Origin: Sphingobacterium sp. xlx-96
GTDB taxonomy: Bacteria; Bacteroidota; Bacteroidia; Sphingobacteriales; Sphingobacteriaceae
Direction of reading: 5' to 3'
Assembly: GCF_011007365.1 (NCBI RefSeq)
Contig: NZ_WFKM01000001.1
Location: 558,001 to 622,000 of the forward strand
DNA length: 64,000 bases
In this document: one piece after another, positions 9,964-19,820 of the stretch
How the letters are laid out: the number at the start of each line of letters is the position of its first letter
Position numbering within the stretch: position 1 is the first letter of the stretch
Notes under the pieces: model-generated
Databases searched by the model: none
What the model was told of the DNA's origin: nothing
The model's input: the letters and a program-made list of their open reading frames with translations, nothing else
Position numbers and translations under genes: made by a program

Positions 9964-10176
9964 CAAAAAAAAATCTTCGTATTGTGTAACAAAAATGTAA
10001 TTTATATACTCATTTTGAGGTAGTTATAGGAAGTATTAAAACCTATCATTAATATCAAAAATCGTTCCAAAATTATTGATTGTTACATATTGTCATTTGT
10101 AAAATATTATTCTAAGGTTAAAACCTTTTTTTTTGAAAAATGTTTTATAAACAATGAAAATTAAATAAATAACATT

Positions 10177-10404
10177 ATGGGTATAATAATACGTTTAGAT
10201 GAAGTGATGGCAAAAAGAAAAGTGTCCCTAAACGAGCTTAGTGATCGTGTAGGAATTACACTTTCAAATCTCTCTATCTTAAAAAACCAAAAAGCAAAGG
10301 CAATTCGATTGAGCACATTGGCAGCCATTTGTCGTGCACTTGACTGCCAGCCGGGTGATATAATAGCGTACAAAGAGGATGACTTGTCCGATAGTGAGGT
10401 TTAA
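10177..10404 (+). CDS. Small XRE-family (Cro/C1-type) HTH transcriptional regulator
   Basis: This 75-residue protein is a single helix-turn-helix. MGIIIRLDEVMAKRKVS begins helix 1, LNELSDRVGITLSNLSILKN is the HTH core, and the tail LAAICRALDCQPGDIIAYKED is the classic end of the YozG-like small XRE group. It should bind DNA as a dimer; its target is unknown. The upstream 250 bases are shared with the divergent rpoD. Its stop overlaps the stop of convergent fmt by 3 bases. Confidence 0.88.
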   Translation: MGIIIRLDEVMAKRKVSLNELSDRVGITLSNLSILKNQKAKAIRLSTLAAICRALDCQPGDIIAYKEDDLSDSEV

Positions 10405-11318
10405 TCGAACCGATATCCTCTCAGGAATTCTTCAATAGACATTCTCTTCTTTCCTTCAATTTGTAGAGATAACAAGTTGATATACCCATCTTTTGTACAA
10501 AATTTCAAGAAGCTCTTGCTATCCGTATAAAAATCTCCAGGGGGTTTTCCAGTAAAAACTACTTCTGTCGTAACTTCGTATATTTTAAGTACTTTATTGT
10601 CTAGTAAGGTGTAGGCGGCAGGGTAGGGGCTCAATCCTCTTATTTTATTATAGACATCTTGAGTGTTTTTGTTCCAGTCAATAAAGCAGTCATCCTTGAA
10701 AATCTTAGGTGCATGTTTAATCTCTGTTGATGCGATATCTTTCTGAGGTATTGGTGTGATACTGTTATTTTTTAAGCCTTGGATTGTATCAATAAGAATT
10801 TCAGCTCCTGCATACATCAGTTTGTCATGCACCAAGCCAGCGGTGTCATTGTCTTCTATCTTAACTTTTTTACTAAGTAAAATATTGCCCGTATCAATTT
10901 CATGTTGTAAGAGGAAGGTGCTTACTCCAGTCTCCTTCTCGCCGTTGATGATAGCATGATTGATCGGGGCTGCACCGCGATATTGCGGTAGTAAGGAGGC
11001 GTGCACATTGATGGTTCCCATCGATGGCATGTCCCAGACAGCCTGAGGAAGCATACGAAAAGCAACCACAACCTGCAGATCAGCTTTAAAAGATTTTAAA
11101 GTTTCTAAAAATAAAGCATCTTTGAGCTTTTCAGGCTGCAATATAGGTAGGTTATGTTGCAGAGCGAACTGCTTGACAGCAGACTGATGTAATTTCTGAC
11201 CACGACCAGCAGGTTTGTCAGGACTTGTTATTACAGCAACAACGTTTTCTCCTGCATCAAGAAGGGCTTTTAAGGAAGCTACGGCAAAGTCGGGAGTTCC
11301 CATGAATATGATACGCAT
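10401..11318 (-). CDS. fmt: Methionyl-tRNA formyltransferase
   Basis: Fmt formylates Met-tRNAi with 10-formyl-THF for translation initiation. From ATG 11318 (MRIIFMGTPDFAVASL) the protein is 305 residues, the usual length. The N-terminal GART-like fold shows VITSPDKPAGRGQKL, NVHASLLPQYRGAAPIN with the catalytic Asn/His pair, and later HDKLMYAGAE. The C-terminal OB-like tRNA-binding domain (IRGLSPYPAAYT) is present. The 14 extra upstream residues in frame are not family-like and were excluded. It is divergent from the downstream permease. Confidence 0.95.
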   Translation of the reverse strand: MRIIFMGTPDFAVASLKALLDAGENVVAVITSPDKPAGRGQKLHQSAVKQFALQHNLPILQPEKLKDALFLETLKSFKADLQVVVAFRMLPQAVWDMPSMGTINVHASLLPQYRGAAPINHAIINGEKETGVSTFLLQHEIDTGNILLSKKVKIEDNDTAGLVHDKLMYAGAEILIDTIQGLKNNSITPIPQKDIASTEIKHAPKIFKDDCFIDWNKNTQDVYNKIRGLSPYPAAYTLLDNKVLKIYEVTTEVVFTGKPPGDFYTDSKSFLKFCTKDGYINLLSLQIEGKKRMSIEEFLRGYRFD

Positions 11319-11359
11319 AAATACTTTTTTTTTATTTTCGAAACACTTTGAGTGTCTCA

Positions 11360-11389
11360 TTTGTCAAGTTGCAAAAATTGTTAACTTTG
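11360..11389 (+). promoter_or_regulatory. Promoter of the LolE-like permease gene
   Basis: TTTG at 11360-11363, an 18-base spacer and TAACTTTG at 11382-11389 match the Bacteroidota TTTG/TAnnTTTG pattern. RNA would start near 11394, leaving a leader of about 20 bases before the TTG start at 11415. Confidence 0.65.
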
Positions 11390-11414
11390 CGAAGTTACAA
11401 AATTATATTTCAGC

Positions 11415-12632
11415 TTGAATTTTCCATTATTTATTGCAAAGCGAATAATTTTCAAAGGGCAAAGAACCTTTTCAAAGCTCATTGTACGTGTCACTATTGG
11501 AGCGCTTGCATTGGCAGTTATTGCAATTCTTCTTTCCGTAGCAATTTTAAGGGGATTTAAGGATGAGATTACCGATAAGCAGCGTGGTTTTTTTAGTGAT
11601 ATAATTATCACTAAACAGGATTTAAATCAAGCTGAAAATGCGCCCATCTCTTTATCTGCTGCTAAAATCGAAGAGATTCGTGGTATTCCGAATGTTGTTT
11701 CTATTTCCCCTTTTGCAACAAAGGTTGGCATTATGAATGTAAATGGAGAAGTAGAAGGAGTAATGTTGAAGGGGGTAGAGTCTACATACGATCAATCATT
11801 TCTTGCTAAGACCTTGGTTAGAGGTGATACATTAGATTTCAAAGAAGAGACAGCGGATAGTCAACTTTTGATATCTTCTTATTTGTCGGAACGTTTGCAT
11901 CTCGAACTAAACGATAGTTTCGTGATGTCTTTTGTTCAGGATAACAGAACGCGTAAGCGAAAGTTTGTAGTTAAGGGGATATTCCGCACAAACTCAGAAG
12001 AGCTTGATAATAATTATGTAATAGGCTCATTAGAGCTAATACGCCGATTGAACAATCTGGGGGATACAGAAGCAGGAGCATACGAAATTAGGATTAAGGA
12101 TTTTGAGCAGTTGCAGCAAACTACAGACGAAGTTGATGATGTTTTGCCTTTGGAGATGAAATCGACAAATGTAGTCGAGCACCTTGCTGATATTTTCAAT
12201 TGGTTGAAGATGCTAGATATGAACGATGATATCATATTCGTACTTATGGTTATTGTGGCAGTTATCAATATGATTTCTTCATTACTAATTACTATTTTAG
12301 AGCGGACATTCTTAATCGGCATGCTCAAGGCTATGGGGATGGTCAATCGTGAAATACGAAAGATTTTTTTGTTAAATTCTTTGTATTTAATTGGCTACGG
12401 CTTAATGATAGGGAATGCTCTGGCCTTGTTTATCTATTTTTTACAAAATCAAACTCATTTTTTTAAATTAGATCCAGCGATTTATTATATCGAGTACGTT
12501 CCGATGTTTATAGATTTTGGGACAGTTCTTCTACTGAACTTCAGTATTGTTTTGATAGCTTTGTTGACTTTATTCATTCCTTCAATGCTTATTTCTCGGA
12601 TTTCTCCAATCAAGACTATACAGTTTAAATAG
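11415..12632 (+). CDS. FtsX/LolC-LolE-type ABC transporter permease
   Basis: The 405-residue inner-membrane protein has one N-terminal membrane span (about residues 25-50, LALAVIAILLSVAILRGF) and a large periplasmic domain (MacB/Lol-type). Three C-terminal spans start near IIFVLMVIVAVINMISSLL. GMLKAMGMVNREIRKIFLLNS is the cytoplasmic coupling loop of the FtsX family, typical of LolC/E lipoprotein-release permeases. The start is a TTG, supported by the close upstream promoter and by the usual N-terminus NFPLFIAKRI. No LolD ATPase gene is adjacent. Confidence 0.85.
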   Translation: MNFPLFIAKRIIFKGQRTFSKLIVRVTIGALALAVIAILLSVAILRGFKDEITDKQRGFFSDIIITKQDLNQAENAPISLSAAKIEEIRGIPNVVSISPFATKVGIMNVNGEVEGVMLKGVESTYDQSFLAKTLVRGDTLDFKEETADSQLLISSYLSERLHLELNDSFVMSFVQDNRTRKRKFVVKGIFRTNSEELDNNYVIGSLELIRRLNNLGDTEAGAYEIRIKDFEQLQQTTDEVDDVLPLEMKSTNVVEHLADIFNWLKMLDMNDDIIFVLMVIVAVINMISSLLITILERTFLIGMLKAMGMVNREIRKIFLLNSLYLIGYGLMIGNALALFIYFLQNQTHFFKLDPAIYYIEYVPMFIDFGTVLLLNFSIVLIALLTLFIPSMLISRISPIKTIQFK

Positions 12633-12690
12633 ACTTTAAAAATCTTCTTTCTTTAATAGGTCTACTTTTTTTTGTACTTTACGTACGTTT

Positions 12691-12712
12691 ACAATCCTTT
12701 GTTTTGGATTGT
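12691..12712 (+). other. Hairpin in antiporter leader
   Basis: ACAATCC (12691-12697) and GGATTGT (12706-12712) form a 7-base stem with an 8-base loop, ending 29 bases before the antiporter ATG. There is no T run after it, so it is not a typical terminator. Confidence 0.4.
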
Positions 12713-12741
12713 CATAAATTAAATGAACTTTCAATTTATAT

Positions 12742-14871
12742 ATGGGCAGTAAGATTTTTGAACATTTATCCGAAGCATTTGAAGCACCACTAACCAATCC
12801 GGTACTTGTTTTTTCTTTAGTACTTTTTATTATACTTCTAGCCCCTATTTTACTTCGGCCTATTCGTGTGCCCGGTATTATTGGTTTGATATTATCAGGA
12901 GTTGTTATAGGTCCGCATGGACTCAATTGGTTAGAAAAAAGTTCAGCTGTAAATCTTTTTTCTACCATTGGTCTATTGTATATCATGTTTATTGCAGGGC
13001 TTGAGTTAGATATGAATGAGTTCAAAAAGACTAAACATAAAAGCATTATGTTCGGTCTTTTCACATTTGCTATACCTATTGCTATCGGTTTTCCTGTTTG
13101 CTATTACCTATTGGGTTATGGAACATTAGCGAGTATTCTGATAGCTAGCATGTTTGCTACCCATACTTTGGTGTCATATCCTATTGTCAATCGATATGGT
13201 ATTTCCAAGCACGAGGCTGTAGCTATTACAATAGGAGGTACGATATTGACCGATACTGCAGTTTTAATTATCTTGGCGGTTATTACGGGAGCCTCCCAAG
13301 GGAGTATAAATCAGGAGTTTTGGGTTACTCTAGGCATTTCCTTTGCGGTATTCTTATTTATTATGTTCGGTATTATTCCGAAAATTGCGAAATGGTTTTT
13401 TGAAAAAATTCAATCCGAGAAGACAGGGCATTATATTTTTGTACTAACGGTTGTTTTTTTTGCAGCTTTTTTGGCAGAGATGGCTGGTCTAGAGCCGATC
13501 ATAGGGGCATTCGTTGCGGGATTAGCCTTAAACAAGCTCATACCTCATTCTTCGGCATTAATGAATCGGATAGAATTTATTGGAAATGCAATCTTTATTC
13601 CTTTTTTTCTGATCTCGGTGGGGATGATCGTTGACGTCAGCGTATTGGCAAAAGGACCTATGGCGCTAATTGTAGCTGGCACATTGACCGTAGTTGCTGT
13701 GTCAGGTAAATATCTGGCAGCCACCGCTACTCAGTTAGTTTTTAAGTACACTGGAAATCAAAGAAACTTGATCTTTGGATTGAGTAACGCCCATGCAGCG
13801 GCAACTCTTGCTGTAATTATGGTGGGGTATAGCAATAATATTATAGATGAGAACGTGTTAAATGGAACTATAGTTCTCATCCTTGTAACCTGTATCATAG
13901 CATCTATGGTAACCGAAAGCGCTTCGAAAAAAGTTGTAATGGAAGGTCATCAAGACGATGCGCATGTCGAGCATGTGGAAGAGGGAGAAGAGCAGATAAT
14001 GATTCCGATTGCGAATTTGAACAATATGGAACCCATCTTAGACTTCGCTACCATGATCAAATCGAAAAAGTCACATTACCCGTTGAGTATACTTAGCGTA
14101 GTTCCAGATAATGAACGAGCTGAGCGAAATTTGATCGAAGCCCGCAGAAATCTGGACAATATGGCGCAGTACGCATCAGGATCGGAAACTGAAGTGGAAT
14201 TATTGACAACGATTGATTATAATATTGCTGCAGGGATTGCCAGAATGTCTAGACATTCACTGGTAGACTGTATCATTATGGGATGGCCTAGTGCAGTTTC
14301 TTTCGTTGAGAAAATTGTTGGTGAAAAGACAGAAAGTATCGTGAATTCTACAGATACAACCTTGTTCATGTGCCGATTGGAAAAGCCGCTGATTTCACAC
14401 AAATCTATCACAGTGTTCGTTCCTCCATTAGCAGAGTCGGAGGTTGGTTTTGAGTATTGGTTGGAGAAGATTCTAAAATTGGCACAAGAACTCTCTTTAC
14501 CTGTTAATTTTATTTGTAATGGACGTACACAAGGGGCTACAGAAGAGGTTCAGAAACTTCTCAAATCAAGCGTACCGTTGCATTATGGCAATTACGAAGA
14601 TTGGGATAATATTTACGGTCTGGCGACATTTAGCAATGTTGATTCATTATTGGTATTTGTATCCTCTAGAAGTGGTGAGGTCTCTTACAGGGACGCATTA
14701 GATGGTTTAGCGCGGAGGGTAGGCCGTTATTATAAAAATCAAAATCTAATACTTCTGTTCCCAAGTCGTCAGGCAGATTTGCATATTGATGAGTATGAAG
14801 ATATTCAGACAGCACCGATTTTCAGAAAGATAAGTCGTGAAATAGGAAATATGTTTAACAAGGAGAAATAA
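12742..14871 (+). CDS. Kef-type (CPA2) cation:proton antiporter with C-terminal USP-like domain
   Basis: The 709-residue membrane protein has about 12 spans in residues 15-395. They include [19 protein letters not shown] and the family block [21 protein letters not shown]. The acidic [13 protein letters not shown] block near residue 171 is the ion-site region. The C-terminal half (about 425-705) is soluble and resembles tandem universal-stress-like domains, giving likely regulation by a small ligand. It would exchange Na+ or K+ for H+. A hairpin (12691-12712) lies in its leader. Icd follows after 14 bases, so they are probably co-transcribed. Confidence 0.88.
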   Translation: MGSKIFEHLSEAFEAPLTNPVLVFSLVLFIILLAPILLRPIRVPGIIGLILSGVVIGPHGLNWLEKSSAVNLFSTIGLLYIMFIAGLELDMNEFKKTKHKSIMFGLFTFAIPIAIGFPVCYYLLGYGTLASILIASMFATHTLVSYPIVNRYGISKHEAVAITIGGTILTDTAVLIILAVITGASQGSINQEFWVTLGISFAVFLFIMFGIIPKIAKWFFEKIQSEKTGHYIFVLTVVFFAAFLAEMAGLEPIIGAFVAGLALNKLIPHSSALMNRIEFIGNAIFIPFFLISVGMIVDVSVLAKGPMALIVAGTLTVVAVSGKYLAATATQLVFKYTGNQRNLIFGLSNAHAAATLAVIMVGYSNNIIDENVLNGTIVLILVTCIIASMVTESASKKVVMEGHQDDAHVEHVEEGEEQIMIPIANLNNMEPILDFATMIKSKKSHYPLSILSVVPDNERAERNLIEARRNLDNMAQYASGSETEVELLTTIDYNIAAGIARMSRHSLVDCIIMGWPSAVSFVEKIVGEKTESIVNSTDTTLFMCRLEKPLISHKSITVFVPPLAESEVGFEYWLEKILKLAQELSLPVNFICNGRTQGATEEVQKLLKSSVPLHYGNYEDWDNIYGLATFSNVDSLLVFVSSRSGEVSYRDALDGLARRVGRYYKNQNLILLFPSRQADLHIDEYEDIQTAPIFRKISREIGNMFNKEK

Positions 14872-14885
14872 TCAATATCGTAGTT

Positions 14886-16148
14886 ATGGAAGCGAAGATA
14901 ACAATGAATACAAGTAGAGGTTTAGTGGTACCCGATGAGCCCATTATACCTTTTATTATCGGAGATGGAATCGGTCCAGATATTTGGAACGCCTCGGTTC
15001 GAGTATTTGATGAGGCCGTTAAACAGAGTTATGCAGGAAAGCGGAGGATTGTTTGGAAAGAAGTGTTGGCAGGAGAGAAGTCATTTAATTTGACAGGTGA
15101 ATGGTTGCCTGAAGAAACATTATCGATCTTTAAAGAATATTTAGTTGGAATCAAAGGCCCCTTGACAACTCCTATAGGAGGAGGTATCCGTTCATTGAAT
15201 GTAGCACTTCGTAAGGAATTAGATTTATACGTATGTCTGCGGCCTACATCATGGTATCCTGGTGTGCCTTCGCCAGTGAAGCGTCCGCAAGATGTGAATA
15301 TGGTTGTTTTTAGAGAAAACACGGAAGACATTTATGCTGGGATAGAGTTTGCGGCAGGTAGTAAAGAGTCGAATGAGCTTCAGGAATATTTAAAGCAGCA
15401 TTTGGGCGTACAATATAATTTTTCAAACACGACCGGTGTGGGGATAAAACTTGTATCCGAAGAAGGATCGAAAAGGTTAATCAGGGCCGCAATAAGTTAT
15501 GCACTAGAACACAAATTACCTTCTGTAGCATTGGTGCATAAGGGCAACATTATGAAGTACACAGAGGGGGCCTTTAAACTTTGGGGCTTCGAGGTTGCTG
15601 AGAAGGAATTTGGGGAGCAGACTTATACGTGGGGGCAATGGGAACGTACAAAAGCTGACCGAGGGCAAGAAGCTGCGAATGCGGAGCAGAAGGAAGCGGA
15701 GCAAACAGGAAAGATAATTATTAAGGATGTTATTGCTGATAATTTTCTTCAGCAGATCTTGTTAGCGCCAAAGGATTATGCCGTTGTAGCTACACTAAAC
15801 CTAAATGGAGATTATATTTCGGACGCCCTCGCTGCTATGGTTGGAGGGATAGGTATAGCACCAGGAGCCAATATAAATTACAAAACAGGCCATGCGATTT
15901 TTGAAGCGACTCATGGGACAGCACCTAGATTTGCGGGAACAGATTCCATGAATCCATCTTCTGTTATTTTGAGTGGCGTCATGATGTTGGAGTATATGGG
16001 ATGGAATGAGGCCGCTGACACAATTAAGCGTGCATTGAGCGAAGTTATTCAAGATAAGACCGTGACAATAGATTTCTATAACTTAATGCAGGATGCAACA
16101 TTGGTAAAAACGAGCGAGTTTGCGGACAGGATTATCGAGAAGTTATAA
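14886..16148 (+). CDS. icd: NADP-dependent isocitrate dehydrogenase
   Basis: It converts isocitrate to 2-oxoglutarate in the TCA cycle with NADP reduction. The 420-residue length and motifs match the bacterial dimeric type: [12 protein letters not shown] at the N-terminus, [22 protein letters not shown], and [14 protein letters not shown]. The latter has an Asn-Thr-Glu variant of the usual loop. [15 protein letters not shown] carries the catalytic Lys/Tyr. [17 protein letters not shown] precedes the NADP-binding segment. A second ATG at 14904 is possible. Product 2-oxoglutarate links to ornithine transamination and glutamine synthesis elsewhere in the window. Confidence 0.95.
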   Translation: MEAKITMNTSRGLVVPDEPIIPFIIGDGIGPDIWNASVRVFDEAVKQSYAGKRRIVWKEVLAGEKSFNLTGEWLPEETLSIFKEYLVGIKGPLTTPIGGGIRSLNVALRKELDLYVCLRPTSWYPGVPSPVKRPQDVNMVVFRENTEDIYAGIEFAAGSKESNELQEYLKQHLGVQYNFSNTTGVGIKLVSEEGSKRLIRAAISYALEHKLPSVALVHKGNIMKYTEGAFKLWGFEVAEKEFGEQTYTWGQWERTKADRGQEAANAEQKEAEQTGKIIIKDVIADNFLQQILLAPKDYAVVATLNLNGDYISDALAAMVGGIGIAPGANINYKTGHAIFEATHGTAPRFAGTDSMNPSSVILSGVMMLEYMGWNEAADTIKRALSEVIQDKTVTIDFYNLMQDATLVKTSEFADRIIEKL

Positions 16149-16156
16149 GAGACTAA

Positions 16157-17886
16157 ATGAATAGATTTTCTTTTCTCTTAATTTGGGCTTTTTCTGCGGT
16201 TAATTTTATTTTTGCTCAAGAAAAATACCAAATAGATACGTTGATACACCAAGGGCCGGATGAAAAGATGGTGACATTCGTCATTCTCGGAGATGGATAT
16301 ACAAAAGCAGAACAGGATAAATTTAGTAAAGAAGCCGAAATTTTCGTTCGTTTTTTTTGAAGACAGATCCGATGCGTAGTTATGAGTCTTTTTTTAATAT
16401 TTATGCTATCAAAACTATTTCTGAAGAATCTGGAGCTATACACGCTTGCACAGCCATAGATTGTCCTGAGGATCATCACACAACTGCTGTTAAAGAAAGT
16501 AACCAGTTTCCCCGAAATGCGAAGGTACCTATGAGCCGTCCAAAGACAATTTTTGGAAGTAGTTTTGATAACGGTAATATCCATCGTTTGGTAATCCCTC
16601 AAAACCAGAGCTTAATATCCGAAATTTTGAAGACACATACCTCGCAGTACGACATGGTCTTGATACTCGTAAATTCACCTTTTTACGGCGGTTCAGGAGG
16701 AATGTATGCTACTTCGACAGTTAATATGGCCAGTAACGAGATCGCTATCCACGAGATCGGCCATTCTTTTGCAAAGCTAGGAGACAAGTATTGGGCTGGC
16801 AATCAGTATGCCTATGAAAGTCCCAATAGCAGCCAAATTTCTGATGCGAATAACGTAGCTTGGTCGCATTGGTTAGGTATTAACGGAGTTAAGGTGTATT
16901 CCTATGGTAATAAAGATTCAAAATCAAACTGGTATCGACCCCATGAGTCTTGTAAAATGCAGACGTTGAAAGCACCGTTTTGTAGCGTGTGCCAAGAGCA
17001 GTTCGTTCGAAAAATCCATGAGTTGACTTCACCTATTTTGCGTAGAGAGCCCGCTTATGATACGGTAAACCAAAGTTGGAAAGTACAACAGTATAAAGTA
17101 GAATTAGCTTTGCCATTTCCCAATACACTGAAAGTACAATGGTTGTTAAACGCAGGTTTTATTAACTCTAAAATACCTTCTGTATGTATAGATCCCGGGC
17201 ATTTAGGAGCAGGCAAAAATGTTCTTGAAATTATAGTTGAGGATACTACATCTTTGGTTCGGAATCCGACCTATAACAGCAATGCTGTGTATGTTGAAAG
17301 CTGGAATATAGTAGCGGATACAGTTTCACAAATCGTTGCTCCAAAAGTTACTTGCACGGATTCGTTGCAGACTTGTTATGGTACATCGCAGGTAATAAAT
17401 ATTGAATATGTTTCAGCCAATGGTGTGTACCGTTGGTACGATAAGGAAGAAGGGGGAGAGCCTTTGAGTGAAGGTCCAACTTTTCACACGCCTAGGATTT
17501 TTGAGAATAGCAGGTATTATGTCGATATGGAGCTTGATGGCAAAGTATCACAACGCACGTCGGTCAATATATTATGCTTTTCAGCACTTCAAGTATCCCC
17601 CGGTGTAAAAATAAAATGGAATAACAAATCCCAAAAGTATATTGTCTCTTTAGTCAACGATGTACTAGATAGCACAGAAAGGTATAAGTGGACAGAATCG
17701 AATGGTAATCCATTATATACATGGGATGCCATAAAGTCTAGGTATGTTTCGGTGGAGGAAAATAGCCATATGGTAGTCGTCGATAAGACTATTTTAGAGA
17801 AAGGTATTTTTGTCCAAAAAGCGAATAGGTCTACGACCTGTACAGGTGATAATTACGCTATCAATTTGAAAACACATTCCAGATAA
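16157..17886 (+). pseudogene. M64-family (IgA peptidase-like) zinc metallopeptidase, split by a frameshift at a T8 run
   Basis: Two adjacent frames together make one M64 peptidase. The first (16157-16360) has a signal peptide ending near FIFAQ and the family block TFVILGDGYTKAEQDKF, and stops at TGA 16358-16360. The second starts in the -1 frame at 16357 and continues with FFNIYAI, then the zinc motif HEIGH (about residue 132 of that frame) and the downstream Cys-containing CSVCQEQF. Join FF to LKTDP and the reading is seamless. The break falls exactly at eight Ts (16351-16358). It may be a real mutation, a sequencing error, or recoding (ribosomal -1 slip, or polymerase slippage to T9). A C-terminal region of about 240 residues follows the peptidase part. 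Confidence 0.82.
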
Positions 17887-18143
17887 TGAATTACAACGAT
17901 TTACCATTCTTTGTAAAAGAGTCTGTTGTCTTAAGTATGGAAGAAAAGAATATGTTATCGTCCATTAATACATTGCCGTCCGAACAAGAGGTTGACCTTT
18001 TACGAAATTTACCTGATGTGTTAGAACTCACAAATACTTTTATAGGAGACGAAAGCTCGCGTACCATCCATTTACAGCTAAAAGCACGTGAGTATTTAAG
18101 TGTAGGGGATATCTTTATGGCTTGGAAGGTGTTGTTGCTGTAA
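17886..18143 (+). CDS. Small protein of unknown function
   Basis: The 85-residue protein has no signal peptide or membrane segment. It is acidic and likely helical (SMEEKNMLSSINTLPSEQEVDLL, then REYLSVGDIFMAWKVLLL). Its ATG overlaps the stop of the split M64 gene (TAATG at 17884-17888), so it is probably translationally coupled to it. No family was recognised. Confidence 0.55.
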   Translation: MNYNDLPFFVKESVVLSMEEKNMLSSINTLPSEQEVDLLRNLPDVLELTNTFIGDESSRTIHLQLKAREYLSVGDIFMAWKVLLL

Positions 18144-18196
18144 AATTAAAAAGTTAAAAATCTATGAAATCTTCATGGGGGGCGGAATGTCTGTTT

Positions 18197-19435
18197 TTAT
18201 AAAGAGTTGACCTTTGTCTTTTTAGACTTAAATTTTCTGTGCTTTTGACTTTGATAGATTCCCTTACCGCCAGCGGTAAATGCTGCGATCAACGTACAGA
18301 TTAGTGCAAATGGGAGGATATGAAAGCCAAATAATTCCGCGGCCATGACAGCGCAGGCAAAAGGTGTTTTAGTACATCCAGAGAATACAGAAACAAATCC
18401 TAGTCCCGTAATCAAAAGTAAGGGGATGGGAATATAAACAGACATGAAACTAGCTAAAGTCGCACCAATAAAAAATAGAGGAGTTACTTCTCCTCCCTTA
18501 AAACCAACACTCAGTGTTAGGCATGTCAGCAGTATCTTGAGAAGAAAATCAAGCCCGGATTGTGGTTCTTTAAAAGATTCCAGTATAGTTGGTAGCCCTA
18601 GACCGATGTGGCGGGTATCACCAATGATCACTACGATAGATAGGATGATTATAGCACCGATTAAGACGCGCCAATAAGGATTGTTTATTTTTTTGAAGGC
18701 TAAGCTAAAAGTTTCCCCTGTATAAATAAATAGCCGGGCTACGAGTCCCGACAGGACGCCAAAAAGGAGAACCCATAATAGATGTTTAATATCCCCAAAC
18801 TCCAACTGGATGAGGGGATAGTGGGTGTGAGGAGCTTTTAATAATAAGCTGATTCCATGCGCCAGATAAGCTGTAAACAATGCCGGAATGAATGCTTGAT
18901 ATCTCAGTTTTCCGCACCGAAACATCTCTACCGCAAATGCAGTTCCTGCGAGAGGTGTACCAAATAAGGAGGCAAACCCAGCAGCTACGCCACATATCAG
19001 AGCGATTCTGCGCTGTGTTTTATCAAGATTTAATTTCTTAGCGATTTGGTCGGCATATGTACCACCGTATTGTACAGCAGTACCTTCACGTCCTGCAGAG
19101 CCGCCGAATAAATGGGTTAATAAGGTAGCTATGACTACCAAGGGAGCCATAGTCAAAGGGATGTTTCCTTTAGGGTTGTAGTATTCTTCAAAGAGTAGGT
19201 TATTACCCTTACTTGCGTTACCGCCGTAGTACTTATACAGAAATACGATCACTATTCCTGCAAAAGGCAGCCCCCAAAGGAACTCCCTGTGAAGTTCCCG
19301 AAGATCAGTGACGGCACTGAGGGTATATAAAAAAGCCGCAGAGGTACATCCGGTAACCAACGCTATCGCCATGCATATTTTCAGCCAGTTGTACCAGAGG
19401 AGACCTTTTAATTGTAGACTTCTTTTCGCGTACAT
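18197..19435 (-). CDS. CLC-family transporter with fluoride-type (CLC-F) motifs
   Basis: The 412-residue CLC membrane protein lacks CBS domains. Where chloride CLCs have GSGIP, this one reads KGNNLLFEEY. The gating-glutamate block is GREGTAVQYGG, not GKEGP. Both features are those described for CLC-F fluoride/proton antiporters that expel toxic fluoride. AAGFASLFGTPLAGTAFAVEMF and GGEVTPLFFIGATLA are standard CLC blocks. It is third in a minus-strand operon, 6 bases after DUF423, which itself follows the thioredoxin-rhodanese gene by 1 base. No fluoride riboswitch was seen upstream. A chloride role cannot be excluded without testing. Confidence 0.85.
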   Translation of the reverse strand: MYAKRSLQLKGLLWYNWLKICMAIALVTGCTSAAFLYTLSAVTDLRELHREFLWGLPFAGIVIVFLYKYYGGNASKGNNLLFEEYYNPKGNIPLTMAPLVVIATLLTHLFGGSAGREGTAVQYGGTYADQIAKKLNLDKTQRRIALICGVAAGFASLFGTPLAGTAFAVEMFRCGKLRYQAFIPALFTAYLAHGISLLLKAPHTHYPLIQLEFGDIKHLLWVLLFGVLSGLVARLFIYTGETFSLAFKKINNPYWRVLIGAIIILSIVVIIGDTRHIGLGLPTILESFKEPQSGLDFLLKILLTCLTLSVGFKGGEVTPLFFIGATLASFMSVYIPIPLLLITGLGFVSVFSGCTKTPFACAVMAAELFGFHILPFALICTLIAAFTAGGKGIYQSQKHRKFKSKKTKVNSL

Positions 19436-19441
19436 ACAATT

Positions 19442-19819
19442 CTACGACAAGAAAGAAGCCAACAATGCACCCCAGCCGACAATCATTAATAATCCACCTA
19501 ATGGTGTTATTGGTCCCAAAAAGCGCAGATTCGACTTCCAATATTCACTAAACGATAAGAAAAATATACTGAAAGAGAAAAGAACCGTACCAGTCGCAAT
19601 ACCATATACCGCCAAGCGATGAGTGTATAGGCTGAAATCAGAAGAAAATCCGATTATCAACAAGGTTAATGCACTATACATTTGATAGCGCACTCCGACT
19701 TCAAATGAAGCTAGTCTTTCGGCGCTTATAAGCTTTTTAAAGGCATGGGCTCCGAATGCACCTAGTGTAATGGCTAGTATTCCGAAGCTAGCTCCAAGTA
19801 CAAGTGTTGTTGTCTGCAT
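19442..19819 (-). CDS. DUF423 (YgdD-like) small membrane protein
   Basis: The 125-residue protein has four hydrophobic spans. The family start is LGASFGILAITLGAFGAHAFKKL, followed by RYQMYSALTLLIIGF and the C-terminal LGPITPLGGLLMIVGW. Its role is unknown across bacteria. It sits between a thioredoxin-rhodanese protein (1-base gap) and the CLC gene (6-base gap), so it is co-transcribed with both. Confidence 0.9.
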   Translation of the reverse strand: MQTTTLVLGASFGILAITLGAFGAHAFKKLISAERLASFEVGVRYQMYSALTLLIIGFSSDFSLYTHRLAVYGIATGTVLFSFSIFFLSFSEYWKSNLRFLGPITPLGGLLMIVGWGALLASFLS

Positions 19820-19820
19820 A

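Noticed and set aside
12722..12751. Nine-codon ORF overlapping the antiporter start
   Set aside because: It has no ribosome site and is too short to judge by eye; it could occur by chance.
12636..13064. 142-residue minus-strand ORF over the antiporter start
   Set aside because: It lies antisense to a well-supported membrane protein, has no family features and no promoter or ribosome site.
18144..18196. Terminator after the small gene at 17886
   Set aside because: The gap holds no clear inverted repeat, so no terminator was called.
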